DNA from: Thiobacillus sp.
GTDB taxonomy: Bacteria; Pseudomonadota; Gammaproteobacteria; Burkholderiales; Thiobacillaceae
DNA length: 64,000 nt
Reading direction: 5' to 3'
NCBI GenBank assembly: GCA_030679915.1
Contig: JAUXRY010000001.1
Span: forward strand, 1-64,000
In this document: piece by piece, positions 35,355 through 43,783 of the stretch
How the letters are laid out: every line of letters starts with the position of its first letter
Numbering within the stretch: position 1 is the stretch's first letter
Position numbers and translations under genes: made by a program
The notes under the pieces: model-generated
Seen by the model: only the letters and a program-made list of their open reading frames with translations
What the model was told of the DNA's origin: nothing
Database searches by the model: none

Positions 35355-35385
35355 GCCGGCTGAGTATGAGAAAATAGCCGGCTTT
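35355..35385 (+). terminator. Weak stem-loop after purL
   Basis: GCCGGCT (35355-35361) and AGCCGGC (35376-35382) form a 7-bp stem followed by only TTTG, right after the purL stop. It may terminate or attenuate transcription before ppc. Confidence 0.5.
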
Positions 35386-35411
35386 GCCGCATCAACTCAC
35401 GTTGTCCACTT

Positions 35412-38231
35412 ATGAATCCTCCCGATACCCTCCTGACAGATGACCACCTGCGCGCGCAGGTCAAATTGCTCGGTACCTTGCTCGGTCAGGTGCTGTTGCA
35501 ATTTGCCGGCGAGGATGTGTTCGAGGCGGTAGAAACCCTGCGTCGTGGCTTTGCCGAATTGCAGCAGCAGGAAGATCAGACACGTCGTACCGAGTTGATG
35601 GAAATGATCGACGCCATGCCTGCCGACAAGGTGGAACTGGTGGTGCGGGCTTTCTCCAGCTACTTCAAGCTGGTCAACGTGGCGGAAGAAAGCTTTGCGC
35701 ATCGCAATCGCCGCCGCATGTTGTCGCACGGCATGACGTTGTGGGAGGGGTCTTTTGATCGCACCCTGGCTGAGCTCAAGGGGCAGGGCGTGTCAATCAG
35801 TGCCTTGCAGGAGATGGTCAATCGCTTGCATTATTCGCCGGTCTTTACGGCCCATCCAACAGAAGCCCGCCGCCGTGCAGTGATGGAAAGCATGCGCCGC
35901 ATTTTTCTGATTTGTGATCAGCTCTACAGCACAAGTCTGGGGGTAAATGACCAGCGTGACCTGGAAACCCAACTTGCGGCCGAGATTCAGGTGATGTGGC
36001 GTACCGACGAACTGCGTACGGCCAAGCTCGAAGTCCGCGATGAAGTGCGAAATGGACTCTATTACGTCCGTGAAAGCTTGTTCGATGCCGTCCCCAAAGC
36101 CTATTACTATTTTGAAAAAGCGTTGCGCAAGCATTACGGCGTCAAAACGGATGGTGCCGCCCTGGTCAACGTGCCAAGCTTTATCCGCTTTGGTTCGTGG
36201 ATAGGCGGCGATCGAGACGGTAATCCGTTTGTAACCGCCGATGTGACCGAGTGGACGGTACACACACAAATGCAGGCCGCGCTTGACGAATACCGGGTGC
36301 GTGTACTGGAATTGCGTCAGACGCTGACGCATAGCAGTGGCTGGTGTACGCCTTCAACCCCTTTCCTTGAACGGCTGGCCGAGTACGAAGCTGAGTTCGG
36401 CGAACAGGTATTTCGCGGGACGGCCGTGCAGATATACAGCCGCGAGCCCTATCGCCGCATGGCCGCGATGATGCTGGCACGGCTGGATGCCAATCTGTCT
36501 TACGTCCACCAGTGTCTGGCAGACGTGCCGAGCTTTACCTCAAACATGGCGTATGAAAACGCTGCTGCGTTCCTGAACGATCTTTATCTGGTGCGTGATT
36601 CGCTGATCAGCCATGGTGACCGCATTGTGGCCATGCAGGACTTGCATGCCTTGATCCGTCTGGTTGAAAGCTTTGGCTTTCATCTTCTGCAGCTGGATAT
36701 CCGCCAGGAGTCGACGGTGCATACGCGTACCGTTGCGATGGTGCTCAAGCAGGTCGATCCCGATTTTGACTACCTCGGTGCGGCTGAACCCGAGCGCCTG
36801 CAGCGGTTGGCAGCCTGGGTCGGCCACATCGATCCGATTTTGGTGAACGACGTTGCACTGGGAGATGCCGAGCGTGAAACGTTTGCCGTGTTCCGGCGCA
36901 TGGCCAAACTGCAGGCCGAAGTGGGTGACGAAGTCTTTGGCACCTATGTGATTTCGATGACGAACAGCGCTTCGCATGTGATGGAAGTGATGCTGCTGGC
37001 CCGACTGGTGGGATTGTGCGGCCATAATGGGCGTGACTGGTTCTGTCGTATTCAGGTTGCCCCGCTGTTCGAGACAGTGGAAGACCTGAAAAACAGCGAA
37101 TCCATCCTCGACAAACTGCTGTCGAACAAGGTTTATCGTGCACTGGTGACCGCCAATGGCAACCACCAGGAAGTCATGCTCGGCTATTCGGATTCATGCA
37201 AGGACGGCGGCATTCTGGCGTCAAACTGGAACCTCTATCAGGCCCAGCTTTCCATTATTGCGCTGACCCAGCATTTCGGGGTTGAGTGCCGGCTGTTCCA
37301 TGGACGCGGCGGTACGGTGGGACGCGGCGGTGGCCCCACGCATGACGCGATTCTGGCGCAACCGCCAGGCACAGTGAACGGTGAAATCAAGTTTACCGAG
37401 CAAGGCGAGATGCTGTATTACAAATACAGTAAACCTGAAACCGCCACTTATGAAATCGGCATGGGCGTCACCGGTCTGCTCAAGGCCAGTGCCACGGCGC
37501 TCGCGTCCAGTGATGCGCGCTATCCGCAGGATTATCTCGACTGGATGAGCGACATCGCTGCAGCTGGCGAAACGGCTTACCGTGCCATGATCGGGCTCCC
37601 TGGTTTTATCGACTACTTTTACGACAGTACACCCGTCACTGAAATTGGCTTGCTGAATATTGGCAGCCGCCCTTCGCATCGCAAAAAAGCCGATCGTTCT
37701 CTGGCATCGATCCGCGCCATCCCTTGGGTGTTCGGTTGGGCACAGTCGCGCCACACGCTGCCCGCCTGGTACGGGATCGGCAGCGCGCTGAAAGAATTTA
37801 TCGACAAACAACCGGATGGTCTGGTGCATTTGCAGGCGATGGTCCGCGAGTGGCCATTCTTCCGCAGTTTGTTGTCCAACGTGCAGATGGCCTTGACCAA
37901 GGCCGATATGGAAATATCCGAGGAATATGCGCGCTTGTGTGACCACCCCAACACGATGGGGGTCTATCGTGCGATCGCCGACGAATACGCCCTAACCGTC
38001 GAGGGCGTTAAACAGGTTGCACAGATTGCTTGCTTGCTTGAGGATAATCAGCCATTGGCCTTGTCGATTTCGCGCCGCCGACCCTATATTGATCCGATTA
38101 ACCACATCCAGGTTCGACTACTGAAACACTATCGTTCCGAGAGTGTGTGGGATGCAGAACAGGAGTCCTGGCTCACGCCCCTGAAACGCTCGATTAATGC
38201 CATCGCTGCCGGGATGCGTAATACTGGCTAA
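35412..38231 (+). CDS. ppc: Phosphoenolpyruvate carboxylase
   Basis: A 939-residue enzyme fixing bicarbonate onto PEP to give oxaloacetate, an anaplerotic step. The two catalytic signatures are intact: VFTAHPTEARRRAVM with the essential His (about residue 148), and FHGRGGTVGRGGGPTHDAIL (about 635-655) with its glycine-rich loop. The C-terminus RRPYIDPINHIQVRLLKHYR ... NAIAAGMRNTG is typical and ends in the conserved NTG. With ppsA, eno and gpmA in the same window, carbon flow around PEP is well represented. Confidence 0.96.
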   Translation: MNPPDTLLTDDHLRAQVKLLGTLLGQVLLQFAGEDVFEAVETLRRGFAELQQQEDQTRRTELMEMIDAMPADKVELVVRAFSSYFKLVNVAEESFAHRNRRRMLSHGMTLWEGSFDRTLAELKGQGVSISALQEMVNRLHYSPVFTAHPTEARRRAVMESMRRIFLICDQLYSTSLGVNDQRDLETQLAAEIQVMWRTDELRTAKLEVRDEVRNGLYYVRESLFDAVPKAYYYFEKALRKHYGVKTDGAALVNVPSFIRFGSWIGGDRDGNPFVTADVTEWTVHTQMQAALDEYRVRVLELRQTLTHSSGWCTPSTPFLERLAEYEAEFGEQVFRGTAVQIYSREPYRRMAAMMLARLDANLSYVHQCLADVPSFTSNMAYENAAAFLNDLYLVRDSLISHGDRIVAMQDLHALIRLVESFGFHLLQLDIRQESTVHTRTVAMVLKQVDPDFDYLGAAEPERLQRLAAWVGHIDPILVNDVALGDAERETFAVFRRMAKLQAEVGDEVFGTYVISMTNSASHVMEVMLLARLVGLCGHNGRDWFCRIQVAPLFETVEDLKNSESILDKLLSNKVYRALVTANGNHQEVMLGYSDSCKDGGILASNWNLYQAQLSIIALTQHFGVECRLFHGRGGTVGRGGGPTHDAILAQPPGTVNGEIKFTEQGEMLYYKYSKPETATYEIGMGVTGLLKASATALASSDARYPQDYLDWMSDIAAAGETAYRAMIGLPGFIDYFYDSTPVTEIGLLNIGSRPSHRKKADRSLASIRAIPWVFGWAQSRHTLPAWYGIGSALKEFIDKQPDGLVHLQAMVREWPFFRSLLSNVQMALTKADMEISEEYARLCDHPNTMGVYRAIADEYALTVEGVKQVAQIACLLEDNQPLALSISRRRPYIDPINHIQVRLLKHYRSESVWDAEQESWLTPLKRSINAIAAGMRNTG

Positions 38232-38233
38232 AT

Positions 38234-38809
38234 ATGGATACAGAAAAGACAGTAATCATCCCTCCTGTTCAGCGCAAGCGGCGCGGCCTGATCATTTCAA
38301 TTGGCGTGAATATAGCGTTGGTTGTGTTGGTCTGTGGGTTGGCGTTATATGCTTTTATGCTGAATGTTGATCTGGGCGATTTGAAGCGGCGCATGTCCAA
38401 GGAAGTTGAAACCCGGCAAATGGCTGAGCGCTATAGGGTTGAAACCCGCAATCAACTCACCGAAAGTTTGCGTGAAATTGAGCTGTTGAAAGCGCAATTG
38501 GCCTTTAAGGAAACTGATTATCAGGCAGCGGTAAAGGCAAAACCGGCCCTGCCAGTGTTTGTCAACTTTCGTTCGTCAATGTTAGGGCAGGGACTGGTTG
38601 CGGTAATTGAGAACACCAGTGACCGCTATCTGACAGTCGTACTTAGTGTACGTAACCCCACCTTGTCGACGTCCAAACGATTCAAACTCGATCTGGAACC
38701 CCAAGCCAGAACCGATTTTGGGCATATGGAAGGATGGCAATTTGCTTCGGGGGATGAGCTGTCATTGTTCAGCGATGATTTTGGTGCACTAAAGCTGTCT
38801 GTACCGTAG
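38234..38809 (+). CDS. Hypothetical single-pass membrane protein with coiled coil
   Basis: Family not recognised. It has 191 residues: a basic cytoplasmic N-terminus (QRKRRG), one transmembrane helix (LIISIGVNIALVVLVCGLALYAF), a predicted coiled coil (about residues 50-95, KEVETRQMAERYRVETRNQL then SLREIELLKAQLAFK) and a C-terminal beta-rich domain (VFVNFRSSMLGQGLVAVIEN). The start is 3 bp after the ppc stop, suggesting translational coupling. No function is assigned. Confidence 0.72.
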   Translation: MDTEKTVIIPPVQRKRRGLIISIGVNIALVVLVCGLALYAFMLNVDLGDLKRRMSKEVETRQMAERYRVETRNQLTESLREIELLKAQLAFKETDYQAAVKAKPALPVFVNFRSSMLGQGLVAVIENTSDRYLTVVLSVRNPTLSTSKRFKLDLEPQARTDFGHMEGWQFASGDELSLFSDDFGALKLSVP

Positions 38810-38922
38810 GTGGCTGAAGCGAGAAAGACCTTTTAGGTCAATGCTGCAACGCAGTCGTTGGACTGGATTTCATGCGCTGGATGTGATAAAAAGATAATAA
38901 TATCCACTGTAAGGATGTCCTC

Positions 38923-40296
38923 ATGACGTCAACAACAACAGCGGCGCTGCTGCAGAAATACAGCGTTCCCGGCCCGCGCTATACCTCGTATCCCACCGCG
39001 CCTTATTTCCACACTGAATTCGGCGTAACTGACTGGGCCGACGCATTAGCGGCCTCCTCCGCAGATCGCGGAATTTCGCTCTATGTCCATATCCCATTCT
39101 GCGATTCGCTTTGCTACTACTGCGGCTGCAATATGGTGGCCACGCGCGACTATCAGAAAACCCAACCCTATTTGGCGACACTCGACCAGGAGATGGCACG
39201 TACCGCACTGCGGGTTGATCCCCAGCGCGTGGTGCGCCAACTGCACTGGGGCGGCGGCACGCCGACCTATTTGAATCCCGACGATATTCGCCGTCTGATG
39301 GCGATGATGCGTGATCACTTCACGCTGGCGCCGGATGCCGAGATCAGTTGCGAAGTTGATCCGCGCGAACTCACACGTGAGCACCTGGTGGCGCTGCGCG
39401 AATGCGGCTTCAATCGTCTGTCCTTCGGCGTGCAGGACATGGATCCGGACGTGCAGCAAGCGGTCAACCGCATCCAATCTGAATTCCTGATTCGGCAAGT
39501 GCTCGATTGGTCGCGCGAACTGGGTTTTTCCAGCATCAATCTCGATCTGATTGTCGGGCTGCCCAAGCAAACGGTCGAAAGCTTTAGCCGCACGTTGGAA
39601 CGCGTGACATTTTGGGCGCCGGATCGCCTGGCGGTGTTTGGCTATGCGCACGTGCCCTGGATGAAAAAACACCAGAATCTGATCAATGAATCTGATCTGC
39701 CTGATGCGGCTACTCGTTTTGGATTACAGCAGGCAGTCAATGAGCATTTGGGCGCGGCGGGCTACATCAATATTGGTCTTGATCACTTTGCACGTCCGGA
39801 AGATGAATTGGTTCGTGCACAGCAAAACAAAACCCTGTGGCGCAATTTTCAGGGCTATACCACGCAAAAGGACAGCGACATTCTCGCTTTCGGCGCGTCC
39901 AGCATCAGCCAGACGGCCGATGTTTACATGCAGAATGAAAAGAGTCTCAAGCGCTACCAGGAAAGCATTGCCGCGACCGGGTTTGCCGTCGAGCGCGGTC
40001 TCAAACTTACCCGTGACGACCAGATTCAGCGTGAAGCCATTACCCGCGTGATGTGTGATCTGGAACTCGATGTCGCTGCGTTCGGCAGTGAATGGGGGAT
40101 TACGTTTAGCGACTATTTCGTCGATGCGTTGGCTGAACTGCGTCCGCTTGCCGATGACGGGCTGGTGCAGATCGAGGCGGAAAAAATAAGTGTTACACCT
40201 AGCGGGCGTTTGTTTCTGCGCAATATCGGCATGTGCTTTGATCGCTATCTGAAACAAGTTGCCAGTGAGAAACCGCGTTACTCTCGAACGGCTTGA
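38923..40296 (+). CDS. hemN: Oxygen-independent coproporphyrinogen III oxidase
   Basis: A 457-residue radical SAM enzyme of anaerobic heme synthesis. The N-terminus VPGPRYTSYPTAPYFH is characteristic of true HemN rather than HemW. The 4Fe-4S cluster is bound by C60-x3-C64-x2-C67 (HIPFCDSLCYYCGCN), and GGGTPTYL and ISCEVDPREL follow. The C-terminal HemN domain ends near GRLFLRNIGMCFDRYL. It fits with the high-affinity cbb3 oxidase genes 3 kb away. A canonical FNR box upstream was not found by eye. Confidence 0.95.
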   Translation: MTSTTTAALLQKYSVPGPRYTSYPTAPYFHTEFGVTDWADALAASSADRGISLYVHIPFCDSLCYYCGCNMVATRDYQKTQPYLATLDQEMARTALRVDPQRVVRQLHWGGGTPTYLNPDDIRRLMAMMRDHFTLAPDAEISCEVDPRELTREHLVALRECGFNRLSFGVQDMDPDVQQAVNRIQSEFLIRQVLDWSRELGFSSINLDLIVGLPKQTVESFSRTLERVTFWAPDRLAVFGYAHVPWMKKHQNLINESDLPDAATRFGLQQAVNEHLGAAGYINIGLDHFARPEDELVRAQQNKTLWRNFQGYTTQKDSDILAFGASSISQTADVYMQNEKSLKRYQESIAATGFAVERGLKLTRDDQIQREAITRVMCDLELDVAAFGSEWGITFSDYFVDALAELRPLADDGLVQIEAEKISVTPSGRLFLRNIGMCFDRYLKQVASEKPRYSRTA

Positions 40297-40382
40297 CGGA
40301 TTTCAGAAGGGGTGTTCCGGGAGGATCTCGAGAGGAAATACGCTGGATTCAACAAGCCGACTCCAAGTCAGATGAGTAAGGA

Positions 40383-41639
40383 TTATGCTTGGGATGCCCA
40401 GATTTTCGGGGTCAGTTTTTTTTCCAGGTTGTTGAGGGGGGCGGGTTTGGCGATGCCATATCCTTGCATGTAATCAATCCCCAATTTGTTTAGCGTCTGC
40501 AGCGTTTCCGTGTTCTCAACAAACTCAGCAATGGTTTGTCTACCCATGACATGACCAATGTGGTTGATGGATTCAACCATGGCGAAGTTGACGGCGTCGG
40601 TATGGATATCCTTGACGAACATGCCGTCAATTTTCAGGAAATCAACCGGAAGATTCTTGAGGTAAGCGTAGGAGGAAAATCCGCTCCAAAAATCGTCCAA
40701 AGCAAAATGGCAACCATGATTTTTCAGTCGCCGGATAAAGTTTTTTGCGTTGGCAAGATTGGCGATGGCCTCTGTTTCGGTAATCTCAAAGCAGATTTTA
40801 TCGGGGGGAATCGAAAATTCCTTGAGTTGTCGTTCAATGTGGCGCAGACAGGTTTCATCACCCAATGAATTTCCGGACAGGTTGATCGAGCCGAGTTCCA
40901 GCGCATTTAATTGATCAGGATGCTCGGCCAGCCAGCGGAAGTACTCGCTGATGACCCAGCGATCGATTCTCGCGATGAGGTTATAGCGTTCGGCGGCGGG
41001 TAAAAAAGCTCCGGGCGGGATGAGCTTGCCCGACTCGTCAATCATCCGGATCAGGATTTCGTAATGACTGTTCAGGTCGGCTATGTTTGAATTGTGCACG
41101 ATAGGCTGGTAATAGAGCACCATGCGCTGCTCTTCCAGCGCTTGGGTGATGCGCGGCGTCCATTCCATTTCTCCATGCCGTGTGAGCAAGGCTAGATCTG
41201 CCTTGTCGTGCACGTAAATGCGGCCGCGCCCCGCTTCCTTGGCCATATGGCAGGCGGCGTCTACCCGGCTGATCACATCGATCACCGAGTTGCTTAGGTG
41301 GTTGATGCCGATCATTCCGATGCTGACACCGATTCCAAATGTTTTCTCCTCCCATGAAAACCGGAACTGGTTTGTCATGTCCTGAACTTTGTTGGCTACC
41401 AGGAGTGCCTGTTGATTGGGGCAGTTTTCCAGCAGCAGTCCAAATTCGTCTCCCCCGATACGGGCCAGGGTGTCGCCATGGCGCACCAGTTCGGAGAGCT
41501 TTGTTGTGTATTGCTTGAGCAATTCGTCACCCGCAATATGCCCGCAGGTGTCATTGATGATCTTGAATTGATCGAGGTCTATGTAGAGCAGGCTATGTTC
41601 CTTGCCGGCCACTTCAGCATCCCGAATGGCTTGCTTCAC
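40383..41639 (-). CDS. GGDEF-EAL fragment (3' part of a split cyclic-di-GMP gene)
   Basis: A 418-residue frame from GTG 41639. It has a GGDEF domain with intact GGDEF and I-site RHGD, and an EAL domain with EILIRM, INLSGNSL, EITETEA, DDFWSG (a Trp where DDFGSG or DDFGTG is usual), LKIDGMFVKD and AEFVEN, ending DYMQGYGIAKP. The frame continues open upstream to the TAA at 41879, reading through the end of a PAS domain and the GGDEF start (HDVLTGLFNRRDFE). The GTG start would remove that DxLTGLxNR motif. It is therefore best read as the 3' part of the gene that begins at 42689. Confidence 0.8.
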   Translation of the reverse strand: MKQAIRDAEVAGKEHSLLYIDLDQFKIINDTCGHIAGDELLKQYTTKLSELVRHGDTLARIGGDEFGLLLENCPNQQALLVANKVQDMTNQFRFSWEEKTFGIGVSIGMIGINHLSNSVIDVISRVDAACHMAKEAGRGRIYVHDKADLALLTRHGEMEWTPRITQALEEQRMVLYYQPIVHNSNIADLNSHYEILIRMIDESGKLIPPGAFLPAAERYNLIARIDRWVISEYFRWLAEHPDQLNALELGSINLSGNSLGDETCLRHIERQLKEFSIPPDKICFEITETEAIANLANAKNFIRRLKNHGCHFALDDFWSGFSSYAYLKNLPVDFLKIDGMFVKDIHTDAVNFAMVESINHIGHVMGRQTIAEFVENTETLQTLNKLGIDYMQGYGIAKPAPLNNLEKKLTPKIWASQA

Positions 41640-41876
41640 CTTGATCTCGAAATCGCGGCGGTTGAACAGACCGGTTAATACGTCATGCGTGGCCTGATGG
41701 GAAAGTTGCTGGGTCAGCTCATGGGCTTGGCTGATGTAGTGGAAGACGAAGACGAAGACGATACCGGATGTGTGTCCGTCATGGTCCCGAATAGGGGCTG
41801 CGCTGGGTTCGACAAATAGATTCTTTCCATCTTGTCTGGCAAAGATGAGCGTGCTGTATTGACTGGGTAAACGTCC

Positions 41877-42689
41877 TTAGCAAAGACAATACTCCACCAG
41901 GCCGGTTGCCGGTTGACGGCTTTCTTCGATCAACAGCGTGCCGAGATCGGAGAGGCGTTTCTGCTTGGCTGCGATTAACGTGGTGTCGAACAGACTTTCG
42001 GCAACCGGGTTCAGGTAGTCGATTCGACCTTCGGTATCGGTCGTAATAACGGCGTCACCAATCGAGGAGAGGGTGACCTGGGCTTTCTCTTTATCAGAGA
42101 AGAGTTTCTGATTGGCTTGCTCGAGTTGTTCAATCAGATTGTTGTTGTCGATTGCTGTCGCAATCTGGCTGGCCAGCAGCGTCAGCAGGTCGAGATCATG
42201 CTTGTCGAAATCGCCACCGCCAATTTTGTTGATGCCGGCAATACCGCCTAGAAAATTATTGCGGCCGATCAGCGGGACAAGAATGACGTTGCCGACTTCC
42301 TTTTCCCATTGGTTGCGTTCTTTCTCGCTGAGTTCCTTCAGAACGCCTTGCCACCACGGGCGGCGATGCTTCCATACCCAGCCGCAGATGCCCAGGTTGA
42401 TATCCAGGCTTTCGCCCACGATTTCGTCTGCGTTGACGCCAGAACCGGCGCGATAGGTGTATTGGGTGCTGTCTTCATCCATTACGGGAATCAGAACCGT
42501 TTCAGCCTGAATCAGTCCTTGGGAAAACGTGGCCACCAATTGAAAAATGCTTTCGAGGTCGAGCCGTTCGCGGACTGCAGTGACGACTTCCTTGAATAGA
42601 GCAATCTGCTGATTGCGCAGATAAAGCTCGTATTCAATGTTTTTATGTCGGGTTGGGGAAACCGGGTCTGGGAGCGAGATAGGCGGCAC
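41877..42689 (-). CDS. GAF-PAS fragment (5' part of a split cyclic-di-GMP gene)
   Basis: A 270-residue frame holding a GAF sensor domain (about residues 25-190; ESIFQLVATFSQGLIQAETVLI, LGICGWVWKHRRPWWQG, GIAGINKIGGGDFDKHDL) and the first half of a PAS domain (VTLSSIGDAVITTDTEGRIDYLN). It ends VEYCLC at a TAA (41877-41879). The codons after this stop stay in frame and continue the PAS domain into GGDEF-EAL. It is separated only by a nonsense codon from the downstream fragment; either the gene is broken or the base is a sequencing error. Confidence 0.8.
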   Translation of the reverse strand: MPPISLPDPVSPTRHKNIEYELYLRNQQIALFKEVVTAVRERLDLESIFQLVATFSQGLIQAETVLIPVMDEDSTQYTYRAGSGVNADEIVGESLDINLGICGWVWKHRRPWWQGVLKELSEKERNQWEKEVGNVILVPLIGRNNFLGGIAGINKIGGGDFDKHDLDLLTLLASQIATAIDNNNLIEQLEQANQKLFSDKEKAQVTLSSIGDAVITTDTEGRIDYLNPVAESLFDTTLIAAKQKRLSDLGTLLIEESRQPATGLVEYCLC

Positions 42690-42768
42690 GGCTTCAAGCG
42701 ATCTATTGGGTCAACGTTGTAACGTCCATGGAAGGACAGAACTTGAGGTGTAGGCCTGTGTTGCAGGC

Positions 42769-43068
42769 TTAGCTGCAGCCACTGCCATCATCGCGCTTGG
42801 GGCAGCCTTCAGGCCGTTTAGGCGGAGGGAGTGGGCAGCGATTGATCTCATCCGCGCTACGCTGGAAATAACAGGTCATGGCACTGGATGCGATGCCCAG
42901 CAGCCAAAATACGAAGAAGCCGATGGTGTAGGCGGCGATTCGTTGTTCGATCAGCGGTTCGCCGCGATAGAGGATTTCCAGCGGGTCGAACAGGGTGGTG
43001 AAAAGGATGTCGGCCACCCCTGCAACGAGGAAGGATGGCCAGAGTATGGGGATCAGGCGCTTCAGCAT
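42769..43068 (-). CDS. Small membrane protein at the end of the cbb3 cluster
   Basis: A 99-residue protein with two hydrophobic helices (ILWPSFLVAGVADILFTTLF and TIGFFVFWLLGIASSAMTCYF) separated by an acidic loop (DPLEILYRGEPLIEQ), and a Cys/Pro-rich C-terminal tail (CPLPPPKRPEGCPKRDDGSGC). It lies 25 bp downstream of the DUF3149 gene in the cbb3 cluster orientation, so a part in oxidase assembly is possible, but no family is recognised. Confidence 0.65.
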   Translation of the reverse strand: MLKRLIPILWPSFLVAGVADILFTTLFDPLEILYRGEPLIEQRIAAYTIGFFVFWLLGIASSAMTCYFQRSADEINRCPLPPPKRPEGCPKRDDGSGCS

Positions 43069-43093
43069 GGCGTGTTCCTCGTGGCGATAGCAA

Positions 43094-43228
43094 TCATTCC
43101 TTGGGGTCGTTCATCTTGCGCTTGATCCAGGCCGACATGAAAAAACCGATCCAGATGATGAAGAGGATGGTGAACAGGCTTAACAGACCAATCGGTTGGG
43201 TAAACAGCATATCGAGTACGACGTCCAT
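43094..43228 (-). CDS. DUF3149-type small membrane protein
   Basis: A 44-residue gene beginning MDVVLDMLFTQPIGL, with one transmembrane helix (SLFTILFIIWIGFFMSAWI) and a basic end KRKMNDPKE. GGGAG about 6 nt upstream on the minus strand supports ATG 43228. Size, the N-terminal D-x-x-F-T-x-x-x-G-L pattern and location beside fixH match the DUF3149 proteins that accompany cbb3 oxidase clusters. Function unknown. Confidence 0.72.
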   Translation of the reverse strand: MDVVLDMLFTQPIGLLSLFTILFIIWIGFFMSAWIKRKMNDPKE

Positions 43229-43229
43229 T

Positions 43230-43763
43230 TCAGTCTCCCTGAGTTTGAACAGTGGATACAGTGCCTGCCGTCAGTGTGACAGGCGCGGCGAGCGGCGTGT
43301 GCAGCACGCCGGATAAGCGCCAGGTGGACGCGGGTTCGGCCAGCTCGGCGTGCCATTTTCCGGCGCTCATGGCGGGCATCGACGTACGGTAATGCCCGCT
43401 GCCGGCATGGTTGAGCACCAGCGTTTGATCCATGCCCTGACGGGTTGGGTGGGCCAGCGTGAGGCTGAGCTGATCCGGAAAAGCTTGCAGGCGCCCTGTC
43501 AGGGTGATCCCCAATGCGCCCGCTTCATGCGCCAGCGTGGCAGTCAAATCCAAGGCGCGCGCAGCGTCGTCGCGTGCCAGTGTCTGGTTAATGGCCAGCC
43601 CTGCCTTGTAGTAATCACCCACCACCAGCCCGTCGGCACTTTGATAGGCGATCCAGACCGTGGCCAGCCCGGCGATGACGGCGGTGGCGGGCAGGCTGAT
43701 CAGGAACCACGGCCAGGGTTCGCGATACCAGGGCTTGCTTGTTGGGGCGCTAAGCGAATTCAT
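43230..43763 (-). CDS. ccoH: FixH/CcoH-family cbb3 oxidase assembly protein
   Basis: A 177-residue membrane-anchored protein. The opening YREPWPWFLISLPATAVIAGLATV is the FixH hallmark (a WPW motif before a transmembrane helix), followed by ADGLVVGDYYKAGLAINQ and a periplasmic beta domain. FixH/CcoH is needed for assembly or stability of cbb3 oxidase. It lies immediately downstream of ccoG (20-bp gap) and nearly abuts the DUF3149 gene. Confidence 0.87.
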   Translation of the reverse strand: MNSLSAPTSKPWYREPWPWFLISLPATAVIAGLATVWIAYQSADGLVVGDYYKAGLAINQTLARDDAARALDLTATLAHEAGALGITLTGRLQAFPDQLSLTLAHPTRQGMDQTLVLNHAGSGHYRTSMPAMSAGKWHAELAEPASTWRLSGVLHTPLAAPVTLTAGTVSTVQTQGD

Positions 43764-43783
43764 GATGATGTGTCCAATTCAGT

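Noticed and set aside
38810-38922. FNR box upstream of hemN
   Set aside because: TTGGA-CTGG-ATTTC lies in the region but matches neither half-site well enough.
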